Shown in pieces: positions 8,064 to 15,108 of a DNA stretch of 64,000 nt. The translations under genes and the position numbers were made by a program. The DNA lies in assembly GCF_003315415.1 (NCBI RefSeq), contig NZ_QNSB01000008.1, positions 62,001 to 126,000 on the forward strand. Reading direction: 5' to 3'. A model generated the notes under the pieces. That model was not told the origin of the DNA. It did not search any database and saw only the letters and a list, made by a program, of their open reading frames with translations. Each line of letters opens with the position of its first letter. Position 1 is the stretch's first letter. Source of the stretch: Brevibacterium sanguinis (GTDB taxonomy: Bacteria > Actinomycetota > Actinomycetes > Actinomycetales > Brevibacteriaceae).

Positions 8064-9443
8064 TTACTCCGCGGTGCCCCTCGCCTCGGAGGTGGGCGAC
8101 GGCTTCTGCGACGTCGCCTCGGCGTCGGAATCCTTCCTCCGTCCGTGATTGAACAGCAGGTTGAGCACGACCGCGGTGAAGGCGCTCATCGCGACGCCGC
8201 TGCTGAGCAGGGACGCGACGCTCGGCGGGAACCGGGAGTACATGCCCGGGATGAGGACCGGGAGCAGCCCCACGCCGAGCCCGACGGTCGCGGTGATGAG
8301 GTTGCCGGTGTGGTGGAAGTCGACGCGGGAGAGCATCTGCACGCCGAGAACGGCGATGATGGCGAAGACGACGACGGCGGTGCCGCCGACCGCGGCGGCG
8401 GGGATGCCGCCGAGGACCCGCGCCAGGGGACTGAAGCCGATGAGGATGAGGATGATGCCGGCGATCGCGGTGACGAAGCGGCTGCGCACCCCGGAGGCGC
8501 GGACGATGCCGACGTTCTCGCCGCTGGTGACCATCGGCGTGCACCCGAAGAGCCCGCCGAGCAGGGTGATGATCCCGTCGGCGCGGACCACGCGCGGGAC
8601 ATCACGGCTCGGAGTGACCTTGCGCTCGACGATCTCGCCGTTGATGATCGTCTGTCCCGTCGCCTCGGCCATGGACGCCAGTGCCCACAGGAGCATGGGG
8701 ATGGCGGCGATGAGGTCGAACTTCGGCATCCCGAACGGGAACAGGGTGGGGGCCGCGACGAGCGGGCCGGCGAGCTGATCGCCGAACGAGGTCATCCCGA
8801 GGAACGCGCCGACGACGGTGCCGGCGACGAGCCCGATCGCGATCGAGAGCCGGCCCCAGATCCCGGGGAGGAAGCGGAAGCACAGGACGGTCGCGGCGAT
8901 CGTGACGAAGCCGAGGAGGAGGTTCCTCGGGTCCCCGAACTCGGGGCTGTCGGGCTGGCCGGTGATGAGCTTGCCCGTGACCTGGATGAGGTTGATCCCG
9001 ATGACGATGACGATGACGCCGATGACCAGCGGCGGGAAGTACTTGAGCACCCGCACGAACAGGGTGACCGCGAGGATGTAGAACACCCCTGTGAGGATGA
9101 CCGCGCCGACCGCCGTCTGCAGATCCGTGCCCTGCCCGATCGAGATGAAGAGCACGGTGCCGGCGCCGCCGGGCAGCATGACGAAGGGCAGGCGGACGCC
9201 GAGCTTCCACACCCCGACCGACTGGAGGATCGATCCCAGGCCCGAGAACACGAGCACGGCCGAGAGCAGCGCCGAGGTCATGTCCTGGGGGAGCTCGAGC
9301 GCCTTGGTGATGAGGAAGACCGCGGAGATCGGCGTCGCCACCATGACGAGGACATGCTGGATCGCGAAGGGGATGAGCTTGTGCACAGGTCGCAGCTGAT
9401 CGACGGGGTGGACGCCGTCAGTGACCTCGGTGGGTGCGGGCAT
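8064..9443 (-). CDS. NCS2-family nucleobase (xanthine/urate-type) permease
   Basis: A 459-residue polytopic protein with about 14 membrane segments. NCS2 landmarks are QHVLVM in TM1, the re-entrant LGVRLPFVMLPGGAG region, the TM8 Glu in SMAEATGQ, and the signature TSGENVGIVRASGVRSR. The NVG...GVRSR form resembles the xanthine/uric-acid branch more than the uracil branch. Transport is normally proton- or sodium-coupled. The gene faces away from its LacI-type operator at 9497-9508. The C-terminal 25 residues are a hydrophilic tail. Confidence 0.9.
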   Translation of the reverse strand: MPAPTEVTDGVHPVDQLRPVHKLIPFAIQHVLVMVATPISAVFLITKALELPQDMTSALLSAVLVFSGLGSILQSVGVWKLGVRLPFVMLPGGAGTVLFISIGQGTDLQTAVGAVILTGVFYILAVTLFVRVLKYFPPLVIGVIVIVIGINLIQVTGKLITGQPDSPEFGDPRNLLLGFVTIAATVLCFRFLPGIWGRLSIAIGLVAGTVVGAFLGMTSFGDQLAGPLVAAPTLFPFGMPKFDLIAAIPMLLWALASMAEATGQTIINGEIVERKVTPSRDVPRVVRADGIITLLGGLFGCTPMVTSGENVGIVRASGVRSRFVTAIAGIILILIGFSPLARVLGGIPAAAVGGTAVVVFAIIAVLGVQMLSRVDFHHTGNLITATVGLGVGLLPVLIPGMYSRFPPSVASLLSSGVAMSAFTAVVLNLLFNHGRRKDSDAEATSQKPSPTSEARGTAE

Positions 9444-9496
9444 GAGTGCCTCTCGCCTGAGAAGAGAAGGTGATCAGGCCTGAGTTTATCAGGAGC

Positions 9497-9508
9497 CAAA
9501 TCGATTTG
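9497..9508. promoter_or_regulatory. LacI-type operator, copy 2 (NCS2 permease promoter)
   Basis: CAAATCGATTTG palindrome 54 bases upstream of the permease start. It is part of the 17-mer at 9492-9508 that is identical to the site before the amidohydrolase. It is followed at 9511-9520 by an intergenic copy of the abundant CGCCGAGGTG decamer. Confidence 0.8.
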
Positions 9509-9558
9509 CTCGCCGAGGTGGGGGTGGGCTGCGGGGGAAGGTGGCGGGGGTGCCGGCG

Positions 9559-10101
9559 TCAGCTCAGGGGTGACAGGGCGAAGCTCAGTGCGGTGGCGAT
9601 GCCGAAGGACACCAGGGGTGCGAGCACTGCGATCGCGATCGCGATCATCGCGGGGACCCGGCCCCGGTGGCTGATCATGGCGATGACGGCGATGATGAGG
9701 CTCGTCAGACCGAGGAGGGTGCAGAGCCCCTGGACGCAGACGAGGGCGATGGCCAGGGTCGAGTACCAGTCGGGCGCCTCGAAGAAGGAGGTGCCGAACT
9801 CCGCTTCCCGCGGGCCGATCGTCGCCCCGAAGACCGCCGAGGCGAGTACGGAGAGCGCGGCCGCGATGATGGCCAGGACCAGAGCGGTACGACCGAGTCC
9901 GGAGGCCGCGAGGGACCCGTCGGTGGGCCTATCGGCAGGGGGTGCATCCGGGTGGGGTGACGCTGCGGGGGCGGGTGAAGCTTCTGGGAGAGGTGACGAA
10001 TCGCCGGTGAACGCCGGGGGAGGGCTGGTGGGATACGCCGGCTGCTGGGCGGCGAGTTCGTCGTCGGTGGGCTGGGGATAGGAGAACATGGGGCTCGACA
10101 T
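9559..10101 (-). CDS. Small membrane protein with Pro-rich N-terminus, paralogue A
   Basis: A 180-residue protein. Residues 1-65 are Pro/Ala/Ser-rich and cytoplasmic in character. Residues about 70-180 contain three or four hydrophobic segments ending in PAMIAIAIAVLAPLVSFGIATALSF. The last part closely matches the paralogue at 11061-11438 (GVIAVALAVLAPLVSLLAFILTAAIGA). This layout resembles DUF4190/DUF4352-type actinobacterial envelope proteins. No function is assigned. Confidence 0.75.
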   Translation of the reverse strand: MSSPMFSYPQPTDDELAAQQPAYPTSPPPAFTGDSSPLPEASPAPAASPHPDAPPADRPTDGSLAASGLGRTALVLAIIAAALSVLASAVFGATIGPREAEFGTSFFEAPDWYSTLAIALVCVQGLCTLLGLTSLIIAVIAMISHRGRVPAMIAIAIAVLAPLVSFGIATALSFALSPLS

Positions 10102-10239
10102 ACCCTCAACCTACGAACCCGGCGGTGCCCGGGGGCATGGAGATTCCCGGTGACCCGGTTGGGGAAACCCTTACCATCGCTCAATGCCGATGAGGCGAAG
10201 GAGCTTCGGCGGTGACGCCTCGGCCACCTTCCTCGGGTT

Positions 10240-11049
10240 TCATTGCTTGTCGGCGATGATCAGGAACCGCTTCTGCGTCACCTCGATCGGTGATTCCAGT
10301 CGAGCCAACTTCTCCAGAGTGTCGAAGTTGGCCTCCACCGTGAAGCCTGGAACATCCCAGGGGACGTAACCGAGGTATTCGAGCACGGCCTCGACATCGT
10401 TGAAGCGCATGGTCCCGGACCACGTACGCGCCTCGGTGATGGTGAAGCCCTGGGCCAGGAGACCTGCCGAGGCGGGTTCCAGCTGCGCTTCAGGATACAT
10501 GGGCTCGCCGCCGAACCACTCCCTGAACTCCTGTGCTTCGGTTCCATCGACCTGCTGAGTGAGGAATCGCCCGCCTGGACGAATGACACGTGAGAGTTCC
10601 TCGGGGTCAAAACTCTCATGCCTGTTCATGACGACGTCAAATGTCTCGTTCGGCCATGGCATCGGCATCCCACGATCGCTGTCATATTCACGGACCTCTA
10701 TCCCGAGCGGTGACAGGGACGCCGTGGCAATCGGCAGGTTCGGTGCCCACCCTTCGGTTGCGCTGATCGTCAAGGGTCCGTTGCAGGGGTCTGAAGCTCT
10801 GTTGGCCCAAAGGCTGCTGCCAGTGGTGAGCCGGTCGACCAGGGACATCAACCGCTCGCCTCCTCCGGTGCCCATGTCCAGGCAGACCCGAGACTTCTGC
10901 AGTTCCCTGAGGCAGAGATCCTCGAAATCCCAAGGCGGATCATCGGCAACGAGGCGATCGTCAAGGCTCGAGAAATCCCAGCCTGTCATGACGGCTCGTT
11001 CATGAATGCGGATCCAACGCCCAAGGAGCTGCTCCGAGGAGGGATCCAT
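10240..11049 (-). CDS. Class I SAM-dependent methyltransferase
   Basis: A 269-residue methyltransferase with SAM-binding motif VCLDMGTGGGERL, post-motif VREYDSD, and motif II/III region FDVVMNRHESFDPEELSRVIRPGGRFLTQQV. Small-molecule substrates are usual for this group. The ATG at 11049 is chosen, with GAGGA touching it. A GTG at 11064 overlapping the upstream stop as GTGA is a serious alternative. Third-position G+C is visibly lower than in its neighbours (around 55-58% overall in sampled lines), and it sits between two paralogous membrane genes. Both points suggest a late insertion. Confidence 0.8.
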   Translation of the reverse strand: MDPSSEQLLGRWIRIHERAVMTGWDFSSLDDRLVADDPPWDFEDLCLRELQKSRVCLDMGTGGGERLMSLVDRLTTGSSLWANRASDPCNGPLTISATEGWAPNLPIATASLSPLGIEVREYDSDRGMPMPWPNETFDVVMNRHESFDPEELSRVIRPGGRFLTQQVDGTEAQEFREWFGGEPMYPEAQLEPASAGLLAQGFTITEARTWSGTMRFNDVEAVLEYLGYVPWDVPGFTVEANFDTLEKLARLESPIEVTQKRFLIIADKQ

Positions 11050-11060
11050 TCCTCGCGCGC

Positions 11061-11438
11061 TCACACCGTTGCGGCGCCGATGGCGGCGGTGAGGATGAAC
11101 GCCAGCAGCGAGACCAGCGGAGCGAGGACCGCCAGGGCGACGGCGATCACGCCCGATGATCTGCCTCGGTCCCTGATGATGGCGACGATCCCGCTGATGA
11201 GGCCGGCCACCGCGCAGAGGACGAAGACGATGAAGATGATGGCGAACACGACCCCGAGGATCATGTACCAGCCGGGGGCCGTGTCGATGTCGGCGGCCCT
11301 GGTGACGCCCGCAAGTCCACTGGCCAACCCGTGCGCGGTCGCGGTGACGAACGACAGGATCGCGGCCGTGATCGAGAGCCCGAGCGCGATCCGGCCGATC
11401 GATCGGCGCTGGACCGGCGAGGAAGTGGTGCGTCTCAT
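11061..11438 (-). CDS. Small membrane protein, paralogue B
   Basis: A 125-residue protein with three to four transmembrane segments: a first at residues about 15-40, a second about 55-80 and a third about 95-122. It is the shorter paralogue of the protein at 9559-10101 and lacks the Pro-rich N-terminus. The two share the order TM, GWY/DWY, TM, short Arg-rich loop (RDRGR/SHRGR), then a VLAPLVS final helix. Function unknown. Confidence 0.7.
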   Translation of the reverse strand: MRRTTSSPVQRRSIGRIALGLSITAAILSFVTATAHGLASGLAGVTRAADIDTAPGWYMILGVVFAIIFIVFVLCAVAGLISGIVAIIRDRGRSSGVIAVALAVLAPLVSLLAFILTAAIGAATV

Positions 11439-11520
11439 CCTCCCAATCTAACAACCATCGCGTCCCGTGGGGAGCGGTGTGCTGAGGATTGGGACCACCT
11501 TCGAACCGGTGTCCTCGCTG

Positions 11521-11537
11521 CCCGCCCCTAAGGCGGG
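11521..11537. terminator. Hairpin downstream of doxX
   Basis: CCCGCC-CCTAA-GGCGGG forms a 6-bp G/C stem 10 bases beyond the doxX stop (minus strand). It lacks a clear T-run, so termination strength is uncertain. Confidence 0.45.
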
Positions 11538-11546
11538 TCGACTGGG

Positions 11547-11906
11547 TCAGACAAGGAAGCAGAACACGAGGACGAGGACGTTGAGCACCAGCAGCCCCAG
11601 GCAGTTGAGCCAGAAGTCGCGGCCGATGTATCCCGCTCGAATGTGCGCTGCCGCCGCGCAGAGGAAGTAGACGACGAGCCCGATGACGGCCGCCAGGCCG
11701 ATCCCCGGGACCCAGAGCCCGGCGATGAGCCCGGCTGCGGCGAGGAACTTCACCACTGCCAGCACCCACCACCAGTCGCGCGGCAGGTTGACCCCGTCGA
11801 GGCATGCGGCGATGGCGCGCGGGGGCTTGAACGTCATGAGCCCGTCGCCGAGGACGATGACGGCCATGACGATGACCGGCCATGTCGGGTCGGGGAGCAG
11901 GGTCAT
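11547..11906 (-). CDS. DoxX-family membrane protein
   Basis: A 119-residue protein with four predicted membrane helices and the DoxX-type pattern: a short N-terminal helix, a conserved W-rich loop (LPRDWWWVLAVVKFLAAAGLIAGLW) and a GLAAVIGLVVYF helix. DoxX proteins are thiosulfate-quinone-oxidoreductase-like or mycothiol/redox-linked membrane proteins with mostly untested roles. The start ATGA overlaps the end of the upstream tetR, so the two are translationally coupled and doxX is probably the regulator's main target. Confidence 0.75.
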   Translation of the reverse strand: MTLLPDPTWPVIVMAVIVLGDGLMTFKPPRAIAACLDGVNLPRDWWWVLAVVKFLAAAGLIAGLWVPGIGLAAVIGLVVYFLCAAAAHIRAGYIGRDFWLNCLGLLVLNVLVLVFCFLV

Positions 11907-12580
11907 CCGAACCTCCGGACATGGGTGTGGAAGGCGACGATCCGCGACAGCGCGGCGACCGCCTCGTCGAAGCCGAGGTCGCTGGCGCCCCAGCGGAAGA
12001 CGATACCGAGGTAGGAGTCGTAGAGCACCGCGGCGCTCGCCCGCGCGTAGTCCTCATTGATCCCGATCGAGATGAGGTTCGACGACAGCTTCTCCTGCAG
12101 GTCGGCGGCCAGGACGTCGAACACCTGCGGCCTGCCCCGCACCCGCATGAGCGCGGCGGCGTAGTCGCGGGACAGATCCTCGTGCGCGGCGAAGAACTCG
12201 AGGAAGGGGAGGAAGATCTCGAGGAGGTGCTGATGCACCGCCGAGGTGGCCGCCAGCGCCGAGGCCCCTCGTAACCTCTCGTGGCCTTCGACGTCCGAGG
12301 CTCGTCCCGACCATCGCTGGGGAGGGGAGTACCGACCCGACTGGAGGCCGGCGATCCAGCGGTCGAAGCAGCGCACGAGCAGGACGTCCTTGTCTCCGGC
12401 GGCCATCACCCGGCCGGTCGACACCTCGGCGCGTTTGGCGATCTCCCGCACTGTCGTCGCTCGGTACCCAAGGTCGAGGAACAAGTCTCCCGCCGCGGTG
12501 AGGATCCGCTCCTCGGTGCGGAGCCGGCGGTCGGCACGTGATTGAACATGTTCAGTGTCCATGCTCGCATCGTAGGCCAT
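11903..12580 (-). CDS. TetR-family transcriptional regulator
   Basis: A 225-residue TetR protein. The helix-turn-helix is at residues about 25-70 (ILTAAGDLFLDLGYRATTVREIAKRAEVSTGRVMAAG). The second-to-third helix junction reads STGRVMAAG, unusual for a family that normally has STGTLYRHF. The C-terminal ligand domain is helical. Either ATG 12580 or ATG 12562 could start it; neither has a strong ribosome site. A perfect palindrome lies at codons 9-13 and is a likely self-operator. It overlaps doxX by 4 bases. Confidence 0.85.
   Translation of the reverse strand: MAYDASMDTEHVQSRADRRLRTEERILTAAGDLFLDLGYRATTVREIAKRAEVSTGRVMAAGDKDVLLVRCFDRWIAGLQSGRYSPPQRWSGRASDVEGHERLRGASALAATSAVHQHLLEIFLPFLEFFAAHEDLSRDYAAALMRVRGRPQVFDVLAADLQEKLSSNLISIGINEDYARASAAVLYDSYLGIVFRWGASDLGFDEAVAALSRIVAFHTHVRRFG
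12543..12554. promoter_or_regulatory. TetR palindrome inside the tetR start region
   Basis: TGAACATGTTCA is a perfect 12-bp palindrome lying just inside the tetR reading frame. A half-site (GTGTTCAGTT) occurs about 30 bases upstream at 12583-12592. The position suits an autorepression site that blocks transcription start or early elongation. Confidence 0.45.
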
Positions 12581-12616
12581 CCGGTGTTCAGTTGCGAGTG
12601 CCGCGCGAGATCGATC

Positions 12617-12651
12617 TTGCCCGCACGCAAAAGTTAATGTACCTTAACTTT
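12617..12651 (+). promoter_or_regulatory. mntH promoter with embedded MntR-type operator; leaderless start
   Basis: A -35 TTGCCC (12617-12622), a 17-base spacer and a -10 TACCTT (12640-12645) place the transcription start on the A of the mntH ATG (12652). The inverted repeat AAAGTTAA-TGTACC-TTAACTTT (12630-12651) covers the -10 and ends at the ATG. A/T-rich inverted repeats of this kind are typical DtxR/MntR targets, and mntR is two genes away. No Shine-Dalgarno sequence precedes the ATG. Confidence 0.65.
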
Positions 12652-13917
12652 ATGCACGAAGCTCAGTCGTTCCAGTCCCAGAAGCACCTCGGCGCGGGCG
12701 GCGGGAAGCGCAAGGTCTCGACGATCCTGCTCCTCGGGCCCGCGTTCGTCGCCGCCATCGCCTACGTCGATCCGGGCAACGTTGCGGCCAACCTCACCGC
12801 CGGGGCCGAGTACGGATACCTGCTCGTGTGGGTGCTCGTCGCCGCGAACCTCATCGCCGTGCTCGTGCAGTACCTGTCCTCGAAGCTCGGCCTCGTGTCC
12901 GGGCAGTCGCTGCCGGGGCTCCTCGGCAGCAAGCTGGGCACGAAGACCCGGCTGGCCTACTGGCTGCAGGCGGAGGCCGTCGCGGTCGCCACCGACCTCG
13001 CCGAGGTGATCGGCGGCGCCATCGCCCTGAAGATCCTCTTCGACCTGCCGCTCCTCCTCGGCGGCCTCATCGTCGGAGTCGTGTCCCTCGTGCTGCTGTC
13101 CATCCAGTCGACGAGGGGCCAGCGCCCGTTCGAGACGGTGATCATGACCCTGCTCGGGATCATCGCGGTCGGCTTCCTCGCCGGGCTGTTCGTCGGCGAC
13201 GTCGACTGGGGGCAGGCGGCGGGAGGGATCGTGCCCGGGCTCGACGGCACGAACTCGATCGTCCTGGCGGCGAGCATGCTCGGGGCGACCGTCATGCCGC
13301 ACGCGATCTACCTCCACTCGGCGCTGTCGGTCGACCGGCACGGCAAGCGCCCCCGCTCCTCGATCCCGCAGCTGCTCAAGGCCAGTCGCTGGGACGTCGT
13401 CCTCTCCCTCATCATCGCCGGATCCGTGAACATCGCGATGCTCCTCGTCGCCGCCGCATCCCTGCGCGGGCAGGTCGGCACGGACACGATCGAAGGCGCG
13501 CACGCGGTGGTCAGCGCCAACCTCGGCGAGGTCGTGGGTCTGCTCTTCGGCATCGGACTGCTCGCCTCGGGCCTGGCATCGAGCGCCGTCGGCTCCTACG
13601 CGGGCGCGGCGATCATGCAGGGACTCCTGCGGGTCGACATCCCGATCGTGTGGCAGCGCGCGGTGACGATGATCCCCGCTTTCATCGTCCTCGGCATCGG
13701 CGCCGACCCGACATGGTCGCTCGTCATCAGCCAGGTCGTGCTCAGCCTCGGCATCCCGTTCGCCATGGTGCCCCTCGTCAAGCTGACGTCGAACCGGTCC
13801 GTGATGGGCGAGTACGCGAACGGTCGCATCGTCTCGGTGCTGGCGATCGCCGCATCGGGGCTCATCATCATCCTCAACGTCGTCCTCCTCGTGCTGCTGG
13901 CCCTCGGCATCGAGTGA
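12652..13917 (+). CDS. mntH: Manganese/divalent-metal Nramp transporter
   Basis: A 421-residue Nramp protein with 11 membrane segments. The metal-binding helix 1 reads YVDPGNVAANL, matching the canonical DPGN, and helix 6 reads ATVMPHAIYLHSAL, matching the canonical MPH motif. It imports Mn2+ (and possibly Fe2+) with protons. The ATG at 12652 directly follows an MntR-type inverted repeat; an upstream in-frame ATG at 12637 lies inside that operator. The divergent neighbour is tetR. The DtxR-family gene downstream is its likely regulator. Confidence 0.92.
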   Translation: MHEAQSFQSQKHLGAGGGKRKVSTILLLGPAFVAAIAYVDPGNVAANLTAGAEYGYLLVWVLVAANLIAVLVQYLSSKLGLVSGQSLPGLLGSKLGTKTRLAYWLQAEAVAVATDLAEVIGGAIALKILFDLPLLLGGLIVGVVSLVLLSIQSTRGQRPFETVIMTLLGIIAVGFLAGLFVGDVDWGQAAGGIVPGLDGTNSIVLAASMLGATVMPHAIYLHSALSVDRHGKRPRSSIPQLLKASRWDVVLSLIIAGSVNIAMLLVAAASLRGQVGTDTIEGAHAVVSANLGEVVGLLFGIGLLASGLASSAVGSYAGAAIMQGLLRVDIPIVWQRAVTMIPAFIVLGIGADPTWSLVISQVVLSLGIPFAMVPLVKLTSNRSVMGEYANGRIVSVLAIAASGLIIILNVVLLVLLALGIE

Positions 13918-13946
13918 GACCGGCCGCCCCGACGCAGCCTGCATCA

Positions 13947-13994
13947 CTTTCGGAACTATGCATCTGTTCCCGAACAGATGCATAGTTCCGAAAG
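13947..13994. repeat. 48-bp near-perfect palindrome between mntH and mntR
   Basis: Two perfectly complementary 23-base arms (13947-13969 and 13972-13994) are separated only by CC. Pairing can continue outward past one mismatch to CATC/GATG. The core of each arm is GGAACTATGCATCTGTTC or its complement. A degenerate direct copy of the right arm (TGCATGGTTCCAACAGTGATG) follows at about 14003-14023. It could be a bidirectional terminator, a cruciform or a protein site. Confidence 0.75.
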
Positions 13995-14070
13995 CGATGA
14001 GAGTGCATGGTTCCAACAGTGATGGAACCGGCGCAGCCCCCGGCACTCAGGCGTCCGATACCCTGGAGGA

Positions 14071-14811
14071 ATGCGTGCAGGCGAAGTGTCCGAGGTCAGC
14101 CAGGACTACCTCAAGGCGATCTGGTCGGCACGGGAATGGGGCGGCGAGCCGGTCACCGCGACCGAGCTCGCAAAGCGCTTCGGCACGACGAAGGCCAATG
14201 TCACCGACGTGCTCAAACGCCTCGACGAGCTCGGTCTCGTCGTCCGCGTCCCCTACCGCCCGCCCGAGCTCACCGCCGAGGGCGAGAAGATCGCGCTGTC
14301 GATGGTGCGCCGCCACCGGCTCATCGAGACCTTCCTCGTCGAATCCCTCGGCTACAGCTGGGATGAGGTCCACGACGAGGCCGAGAGCCTCGAGCACGCC
14401 GCCTCCGACCTGCTCATCGAGCGCATCGACGACTTCCTCGGCCACCCCACCGCGGATCCGCATGGGGACCCGATCCCCGAGGCCGATGGCACGGTGGTCT
14501 CGCACGATTCCTCGCCCATGCTCGCCGGGGCGGCTCCCGGCTCGTATCGCGTGCTGCGGGTCTCCGACGCCGACCCGGAGGTGCTCTCGCAGCTCGCCGA
14601 GCTCGGCGTGCGACCCGGTGCGCGCATCGAGGTCGCAGGCGCGACGGCGGACTCCGGGGACTCTCGCGGGCGACATGCGGATGCCGACGCCGCCGCTGCC
14701 GCGCGTCCGCCGCTGATCCTCGCGACGGTCGACGGCCGTCGTCGCGACATCCCCGCCGAGGCGGCCGCGGCGGTGCATCTCAGCCGCGGGGTGGGAACAT
14801 CGACTCAGTGA
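14071..14811 (+). CDS. mntR: DtxR/MntR-family metal-dependent repressor
   Basis: A 246-residue DtxR-family protein. The winged HTH spans about residues 8-65 (EPVTATELAKRFGTTKANVTDVLKRLDELGLV). The dimerisation/metal domain follows with RRHRLIETFLVESLGYSWDEVHDEAESLEH, containing the family's M-x-RRHRL...E..HDEAE..EH metal residues. A C-terminal SH3-like FeoA domain (about 175-240) is interrupted by an Asp/Ala/Gly-rich loop. Next to mntH and a metal-type operator, the sensed metal is most likely Mn2+. A longer overlapping reading from 14007 is out of frame and not real. Confidence 0.85.
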   Translation: MRAGEVSEVSQDYLKAIWSAREWGGEPVTATELAKRFGTTKANVTDVLKRLDELGLVVRVPYRPPELTAEGEKIALSMVRRHRLIETFLVESLGYSWDEVHDEAESLEHAASDLLIERIDDFLGHPTADPHGDPIPEADGTVVSHDSSPMLAGAAPGSYRVLRVSDADPEVLSQLAELGVRPGARIEVAGATADSGDSRGRHADADAAAAARPPLILATVDGRRRDIPAEAAAAVHLSRGVGTSTQ

Positions 14812-14946
14812 ACCCGAGGGTGAGCCAGTCGCCTCGGCGGGATGGCTTCCCGGGGTCATGTCGACTCCTGCGACTGCGACGGCACTGATCGCTCTCGGCG
14901 AGGTGGGCGCGTGACGGGGGCGTGAATGGCCGCTGCCCCAGTTCGT

Positions 14947-14999
14947 CGCCGTTGACCCTGCTGGGACTGGGCCCGGCGCGATCAACCGGGTCAACGGCG
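14947..14999. terminator. Inverted repeat between mntR and pit
   Basis: The 297-base gap between the convergent mntR and phosphate-permease genes holds CGCCGTTGACCC (14947-14958) and its exact complement GGGTCAACGGCG (14988-14999) around a 29-base loop. It can serve as a hairpin terminator for both genes. I see no gene in the rest of the gap. Confidence 0.5.
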
Positions 15000-15108
15000 A
15001 GATGCACCCCGCCGAGACGACAGCGGCCACCGCTGCCGCGGAGGCGAACGGTGGCCGTGGACGTCGGCGCGAAGGGCAGGAGCCGGAGCCCGTCTGCGGT
15101 CAGAGCAG

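Noticed and set aside
11489-11540. TTCGAACC and nearby stems resembling a tRNA T-arm
   Set aside because: No matching acceptor, D or anticodon arms occur within 75 bases on either strand; the motif is part of an imperfect palindrome.
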